Assembly (NCBI GenBank): GCA_036504055.1
Contig: DASXVU010000048.1
Coordinates: 160,481 to 224,480 of the forward strand
Reading direction: 5' to 3'
DNA length: 64,000 nt
Source: Methanomassiliicoccales archaeon
GTDB taxonomy: Archaea > Thermoplasmatota > Thermoplasmata > Methanomassiliicoccales > UBA472
The notes beneath the pieces were generated by a model that saw nothing but the letters and a program-made list of their open reading frames with translations, was not told where the DNA came from and did not search any database. Made by a program: the position numbers and the translations under genes. Below, piece by piece: positions 59,857 to 64,000 of the stretch. How positions within the stretch are numbered: position 1 is the stretch's first letter; each line of letters begins with the position of its first letter.

Positions 59857-60981
59857 TCACCAGGTACCGTATGTACCGAAATCCTTCGACGCCTGGACCA
59901 GTGCATGGATGTTCTCCGGCGGGGAGTAAGGCGGCACCTCACACGCCGTACCGAGTATGTAACCGCACGGGCTGTCCCGGCCCTTGCAGATCTGGTTCTT
60001 CGCCTGCTCATAGACGGCCTTCGGATTGGACATCGCCATGATCTTGGTGTCGACCGAGCCCATTACGGTGCCCATGTTACCGAACTCCTTTACCAACAGA
60101 TCGGAGGGGAACACGTCCCGGCCCATATAGCCGACGTGCATGATGGTGAACGGCGACCAGATGATCCGGTCCTTGAACAGTTTGTAGTCCGTTTCGTGGT
60201 TTCCGCACAGATGGTAGAACACCTGCGGACCGGCGCCCTTGTTCATGGCGCTCTTCACGAAGTCGTGCAGATACCTGATCGAGTAATCGTTCACCGCCTG
60301 GTCGGAGAATATGTCGTTGTTGCCCAGGACGGAACCGGTGGCGATCATGGCCATGCCGTACTTGTTGGCCATGACCTCGGCGCCGTTGACAGCGGTCTCG
60401 GTGTACTTCTTGACCAGGGTGTGAGCTGACTTCTCCTCGACCATCGTCCACATGATGAAGTCCTCGACGCCGCAGAGTTGTGCAGCCGCTCCGGTCAGGT
60501 CTGAGGTGTAGGTCATCGGCAGGAACATCTTGGGCATGTGCTCCAGGACGTAATCGTTGACCCGGAACAGCTCCTGGGCGGTCTTGCCCTTCTCCATCTC
60601 TTCCGTGTCCGGGACCTCGATCTTATCGATCGCTTCCAGGTCGTGGACGATCGGACGCTCGATCACCGGCGGAAGTTCGTTCATGTACCGCATGGTGACG
60701 CCGAGCTCGGTTAGCCAGGGCAGCGAGAAGTACCAGTGGGTGACCGGGAGGAGATCGTAGAACTGACTAGCGGCCGCCACGCAGTGCGCGCCCAGTTCCG
60801 GCTGCTCGTAGAAATCGCGGATGGTCTTGCCGCAGACCACGGCGGCGTGGGAGAGCATCATCGGGTCGACAGAGATGCGGTCGTGCTTGGTGCCCATGAA
60901 GGGGCTGGCGAACCTCTTGCTGGCGTTCTCGTGCCATTTGGGGTCGATGGGGGTGTTGAGGTCTACCAGCGGGGAGGACAT
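59857..60981 (-). CDS. Uroporphyrinogen decarboxylase/MtaA-family methyltransferase-like protein
   Basis: 374 residues from ATG at 60981; a TATA-like CTAAATAC about 25 bases upstream suggests a leaderless mRNA, against the longer frame to 61044. The TIM-barrel family URO-D/MtaA is recognised from the general layout and from YHLCGNHETD and GTACEVPPYSPPENIHAL. In MtaA-type enzymes, His and Cys of HxCG and a later Cys hold the Zn2+ that activates coenzyme M for methyl transfer from a corrinoid; all three are present. It may therefore be a methylcobamide:thiol methyltransferase. No corrinoid protein or substrate-specific methyltransferase gene lies next to it, so the methyl donor system is unknown. 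Confidence 0.72.
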   Translation of the reverse strand: MSSPLVDLNTPIDPKWHENASKRFASPFMGTKHDRISVDPMMLSHAAVVCGKTIRDFYEQPELGAHCVAAASQFYDLLPVTHWYFSLPWLTELGVTMRYMNELPPVIERPIVHDLEAIDKIEVPDTEEMEKGKTAQELFRVNDYVLEHMPKMFLPMTYTSDLTGAAAQLCGVEDFIMWTMVEEKSAHTLVKKYTETAVNGAEVMANKYGMAMIATGSVLGNNDIFSDQAVNDYSIRYLHDFVKSAMNKGAGPQVFYHLCGNHETDYKLFKDRIIWSPFTIMHVGYMGRDVFPSDLLVKEFGNMGTVMGSVDTKIMAMSNPKAVYEQAKNQICKGRDSPCGYILGTACEVPPYSPPENIHALVQASKDFGTYGTW

Positions 60982-61025
60982 ATGGATAGAACGGGGAGAG
61001 CCGTATTTAGGGTTAATCAATTGTA

Positions 61026-61796
61026 ATGCAAGATCCTTTAGCATTACTAGATTGGATTATTCTTCAAAAGATGGAAGAATGGGTAAGTACAAAGATTCTA
61101 ATGAAAACTGAAGCTGTATACGAGTATATTCAATTTGATAATTACTTGCAGCTTGTTTATCGTCCCCGATTCAATGATGTCAATTTGGCGATAGATGTGG
61201 GGCAATGCAAGAAATGCGGGCAGGAAGCAAGGTATGACTTCTGCCTTAAATGCTATAACAATCAGAAAAATGGGAATTCAATCCATGAAGAAGTAATCGA
61301 ACCTTCTGGCTTGTCGGATCAGGAATTAAACTATCGTCAAAACATGATCAAGGCTAGAATCGCAGAGACGCTTGTTGAGGAACTTTTCTTATCCATGGAA
61401 TGGGGCGTTTTTAGATATGGCATGGAAAATACAATACCAGGTGTTATGAAGCTACTTAGAGGTGTTAGAAGCGATGTTGCCGAAAATATTAAGAGAATGC
61501 CAGACTTCGTGGTCCAAGATAAACAAAGAAATGTATACTTTGTCGAAGTGAAATTCAGAGCAAGTGAACAGTTTAGTTTTAAAGATCTTCCTAGAGATTA
61601 TCCTTATGATAACGCCTTCATCATTGTCGTTTCAAAAAAGCATATCAAATGTATTACTGTACCTGAATTAAGAGAAGGTAAAGAAATTTCGTCAACATCG
61701 AGAAACTACCTAAAAAGTAGAAAGGAATTTGATTTGGATAAAGAAACGATAATCCAGTTTTGTGATTTCGCTGTAAAATTTTTTGATGGGGTTTAA
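61026..61796 (+). CDS. Zinc-ribbon PD-(D/E)XK nuclease-like protein
   Basis: 256 residues, strongly AT-rich coding sequence. A zinc ribbon CX2C-X8-CX2C (Cys61, 64, 73, 76) is followed by a helical linker and a restriction-endonuclease-like core: Asp160 (MPDFVV), then 13 residues to Glu174-x-Lys176 (VYFVEVKFR), and a following helix and strand (DNAFIIVVSKKHIKCI). This is the PD-(D/E)XK pattern of DNA-cutting enzymes. The start is uncertain: ATGs also exist further in (for example at 61101). It stands 89 bases before the PLD-helicase gene on the same strand. Base composition differs sharply from everything to the left, which suggests lateral gain. No closer family recognised. Confidence 0.62.
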   Translation: MQDPLALLDWIILQKMEEWVSTKILMKTEAVYEYIQFDNYLQLVYRPRFNDVNLAIDVGQCKKCGQEARYDFCLKCYNNQKNGNSIHEEVIEPSGLSDQELNYRQNMIKARIAETLVEELFLSMEWGVFRYGMENTIPGVMKLLRGVRSDVAENIKRMPDFVVQDKQRNVYFVEVKFRASEQFSFKDLPRDYPYDNAFIIVVSKKHIKCITVPELREGKEISSTSRNYLKSRKEFDLDKETIIQFCDFAVKFFDGV

Positions 61797-61855
61797 TTCG
61801 CTCACTGAGCGATTGGCTAATTTGATTTTAAAAATATGTCTATTTACATATATTA

Positions 61856-61862
61856 TTTATAA
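61856..61862 (+). promoter_or_regulatory. TATA box of the PLD-helicase gene
   Basis: TTTATAA centred 27 bases before the ATG at 61886, implying a leaderless mRNA and a promoter separate from the nuclease gene. Confidence 0.5.
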
Positions 61863-61885
61863 CAAGTAACCATTGCTCGATATTG

Positions 61886-64000
61886 ATGACTTATTTCAAT
61901 GGAATATATGAGCAAGTCATTAACCAGGCCCTGGACAGATCGCTTAACTCTCTTGATGAAAAAGACACTCTAATTCTTAAGGAGAAAATCGACGCGGCTG
62001 AAAGTAAGACAATACTGTCTCGCTATATGACAGAAGTTCTTGAAAAGGGATTAAAAATATTAATGGAAGATTATAAAGATGATTCAGGGTTACAAAACCA
62101 AATATCAGCCTGTAACCAAATCATTGAGCTTCTTTCAAGAATAACAGATGAAAACGAGCTTTTGGATTCATTGATCAATATCGACGCTCAAAGGTTAATG
62201 GTTATTTGGGAAAAAAAACGACTAGAAACTTTGGAAGGTAAGAAAACTCCAGTTCGTCCCGATACGTCAATTTCGATAAGTACTCTATTTACTGGAGGCA
62301 GGCTCGAACCCCAAATGGTGAATGAATTAAAAAAGGAAATATCAACGTCTGATCGAATAGACCTTCTTGTTTCCTTTATAAAATGGAGTGGATTGCGCCT
62401 AATAATTAAGGAATTAGGGGAATTCTGCATTGAAAAACCACTAAGAATAGTCACCACGACCTATATGGGTGCCACTGAATTAAAGGCGATGATGGAATTA
62501 GCCAGATTGCCCAATACAACGATCAAAATATCTTATGATACAAGATCATCACGACTTCATGCAAAAGCCTACATATTCTCCAGGAATTCCGGGTTTAGTA
62601 CAGCATATATCGGTTCATCCAATTTGTCAAGCGCTGCCTTAAGCGGTGGACTCGAATGGAATGTGAAGGTAACAGAGAAGGATCTCCCCCATATTCTGAA
62701 GAGTGTAAATGCCACATTTGATACCTACTGGAACGATCAAGATTTTAAAATATTTTCCAAGGATGATGAAAATACTTTAAGAATCGCAATCAACCAGGAG
62801 TCATCTAGAGAAATCGCTGACACTAGTTATATGTTCGATATCGAACCATTTCCCTTCCAAACCGAGATACTAGAGGAATTGGACGCTGAAAGAACCTTAC
62901 ATAACCGATTTAGAAATCTAATCGTAGCGGCTACTGGAACTGGGAAGACAGTTATCTCGGCCTTTGATTATAGGAGATTCTGCAGGGCTAATCCAGGAAA
63001 ACCAAATACTTTACTATTCGTGGCGCATAGGAGAGAAATATTACTCCAGAGTTTGAAATGTTTCAGAGGAGTATTGAGAGATAACAATTTTGGAGATATT
63101 TACGATGGCTATAATAAACCATCCAACCTGGATCATTTATTCGTTTCAATTCAAACTTTCAACACTCAAGAATTCATTGCTAAGATGAGTCCTGATAACT
63201 ATGACTTTATCATTGTGGATGAAACCCATCACGGCGCTGCATCAAGTTATCAAGATCTATTAACATATTATCAACCCAAGATCCTCCTTGGATTAACAGC
63301 TACGCCTGAAAGGATGGATGGATCTGATATTAGAGAATATTATAATAATGTCATAGCCAGTGAAATTAGGTTACCAGAAGCTATCAATAGAGGTCTATTG
63401 GTTCCATTTCAATACTTTGGGATCACAGATAATGTAGATCTTTCAAGCATCACTTTTGAACGTGGTAAATATGATATAAATGAACTAAGCCAAGCATATG
63501 TAAACAACAGGTCTAGGGCAATTTCCATTGTTGATTCAGCAAAGAAATATGTTGCTGATATAGACAAAGTCGTTGGACTTGGATTCTGCGTAACCAAAGA
63601 ACATGCACGATTCATGGCATCAATATTCAACGAGGCTGGAATTGGTTCATTAGCTCTAACCGATGAATCAGAAAGAGATGAGAGGCAAAATGCTAGAAAA
63701 AGGCTGACCTCTGGGGAGATTAAATTCATCTTTTCTGTGGATTTATATAATGAGGGAGTGGACATACCAGAGGTTAACACTGTTCTTTTCCTCAGACCTA
63801 CAGAGAGCCTTACTGTATTCTTGCAGCAATTAGGCCGTGGCCTAAGAGTATTTCCAGGAAAAGAGGAATTAACAGTCCTCGATTTCATAGGTCAAGCAAA
63901 CAAGCAATATAGCTTTGAGAGAAAATTCCAGGTCCTCATCGAAGGTGGTTATAAATCGATCGAGTATCAAGTAAGAGATGGGTTTTCGTCTCTTCCAAAT
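61886..64000 (+). CDS. SF2 helicase with N-terminal phospholipase D-like domain (partial, runs off the window)
   Basis: At least 705 codons, open to the window edge. After a helical N-terminus (1 to about 125), a PLD-like domain shows RLHAKAYIFSR (His225, Lys227) and YIGSSNLSSAAL (Asn246), a single HKD-type site. The helicase follows: Q-like PFPFQTEIL, Walker A AATGTGKT (about 348-355), DEAD-like DETHH (445-449), TATPERMDG (471-479), and in the second RecA domain EGVDIPEV and QQLGRGLR (about 643-650). The missing C-terminus may hold a DUF3427-type domain. Such PLD-helicase proteins occur in restriction and phage-defence loci. With the PD-(D/E)XK protein upstream, a DNA-targeting defence role is likely but inferred. 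Confidence 0.82.
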   Translation, partial: MTYFNGIYEQVINQALDRSLNSLDEKDTLILKEKIDAAESKTILSRYMTEVLEKGLKILMEDYKDDSGLQNQISACNQIIELLSRITDENELLDSLINIDAQRLMVIWEKKRLETLEGKKTPVRPDTSISISTLFTGGRLEPQMVNELKKEISTSDRIDLLVSFIKWSGLRLIIKELGEFCIEKPLRIVTTTYMGATELKAMMELARLPNTTIKISYDTRSSRLHAKAYIFSRNSGFSTAYIGSSNLSSAALSGGLEWNVKVTEKDLPHILKSVNATFDTYWNDQDFKIFSKDDENTLRIAINQESSREIADTSYMFDIEPFPFQTEILEELDAERTLHNRFRNLIVAATGTGKTVISAFDYRRFCRANPGKPNTLLFVAHRREILLQSLKCFRGVLRDNNFGDIYDGYNKPSNLDHLFVSIQTFNTQEFIAKMSPDNYDFIIVDETHHGAASSYQDLLTYYQPKILLGLTATPERMDGSDIREYYNNVIASEIRLPEAINRGLLVPFQYFGITDNVDLSSITFERGKYDINELSQAYVNNRSRAISIVDSAKKYVADIDKVVGLGFCVTKEHARFMASIFNEAGIGSLALTDESERDERQNARKRLTSGEIKFIFSVDLYNEGVDIPEVNTVLFLRPTESLTVFLQQLGRGLRVFPGKEELTVLDFIGQANKQYSFERKFQVLIEGGYKSIEYQVRDGFSSLPN

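Noticed and set aside
1..64000. Insertion sequences, integrase, attachment sites or replication origin
   Set aside because: No transposase or integrase motif, no flanking direct repeats around the AT-rich segment within the window, and no Cdc6/Orc gene or origin-box cluster were seen.

Overview
This window reads as chromosomal DNA of a euryarchaeon of the class Thermoplasmata, most plausibly the order Methanomassiliicoccales. Evidence: archaeal TATA boxes about 25-30 bases before many starts, with several apparently leaderless genes; GGTGA/GGAGG ribosome sites; a HTH_10 (Bat-type) regulator; a MtaA-like methylcobamide methyltransferase-family protein; soluble PAS-rich histidine kinases; and several very large surface proteins with BspA-type leucine-rich repeats and InlB B-type (Listeria-Bacteroides) repeats, which are known from this order. 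The assignment is an inference. The sequence is GC-rich up to about base 61,020 and clearly AT-rich from there to the right edge.

Layout. 1-4.3 kb: a tandemly duplicated cassette of structured leader, about 70-residue ORF, secreted beta-helix protein and membrane protein on the opposite strand; the first membrane gene survives only as a fragment. 4.5-7 kb: a Lys-rich small ORF, a kinase-less response regulator with PAS domain, and a small BspA-like surface protein. 7.1-12.9 kb: a leftward four-gene operon with ATGA overlaps throughout (polysaccharide pyruvyl transferase-like, acyl reductase/acyl-CoA ligase fusion, ATC hydrolase-like, Fe-S GMC oxidoreductase). 13-24.4 kb: mostly single small genes (flavodoxin, CorC-like transporter, PH/SHOCT protein, ICMT-like, VOC, DHFR-like, hotdog, SRPBCC, CMD-like, hemerythrin, ABC-2 exporter pair, DUF488, cupin). 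24.6-30.2 kb: an RNase III homologue lacking two catalytic carboxylates, three paralogous calcineurin-like phosphoesterases, DUF2164, and a nucleotidyltransferase-like/kinase fusion. 30.3-55.2 kb: a surface-protein region with three adhesin-like membrane proteins (1473, 1489 and 1726 aa), a 2417-aa protein of 22 Ig-like repeats, and a 97-aa relative that keeps only its N-terminus; a flavodoxin and a receiver-kinase lie between. 55.3-61 kb: DUF1059, a large PAS histidine kinase, a Bat-like regulator, a second ICMT-like enzyme and the MtaA-like protein. 61.0-64 kb: an AT-rich, apparently foreign segment with a zinc-ribbon PD-(D/E)XK nuclease and a PLD-helicase cut by the window edge.

How it fits together. 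The main theme is the cell surface: at least seven secreted or anchored proteins, two pairs of which share related 5' leaders. Four signalling proteins without membrane segments lie near them but are not linked to them by operon structure. The strongest candidates for undescribed biology are the AT-rich nuclease/helicase pair, the acyl-activation/reduction operon, the apparently inactive RNase III-like dsRNA-binding protein, the nucleotidyltransferase-kinase fusion among the phosphoesterases, and the structured leaders of the surface genes. No tRNA, rRNA, CRISPR array or insertion sequence was recognised.
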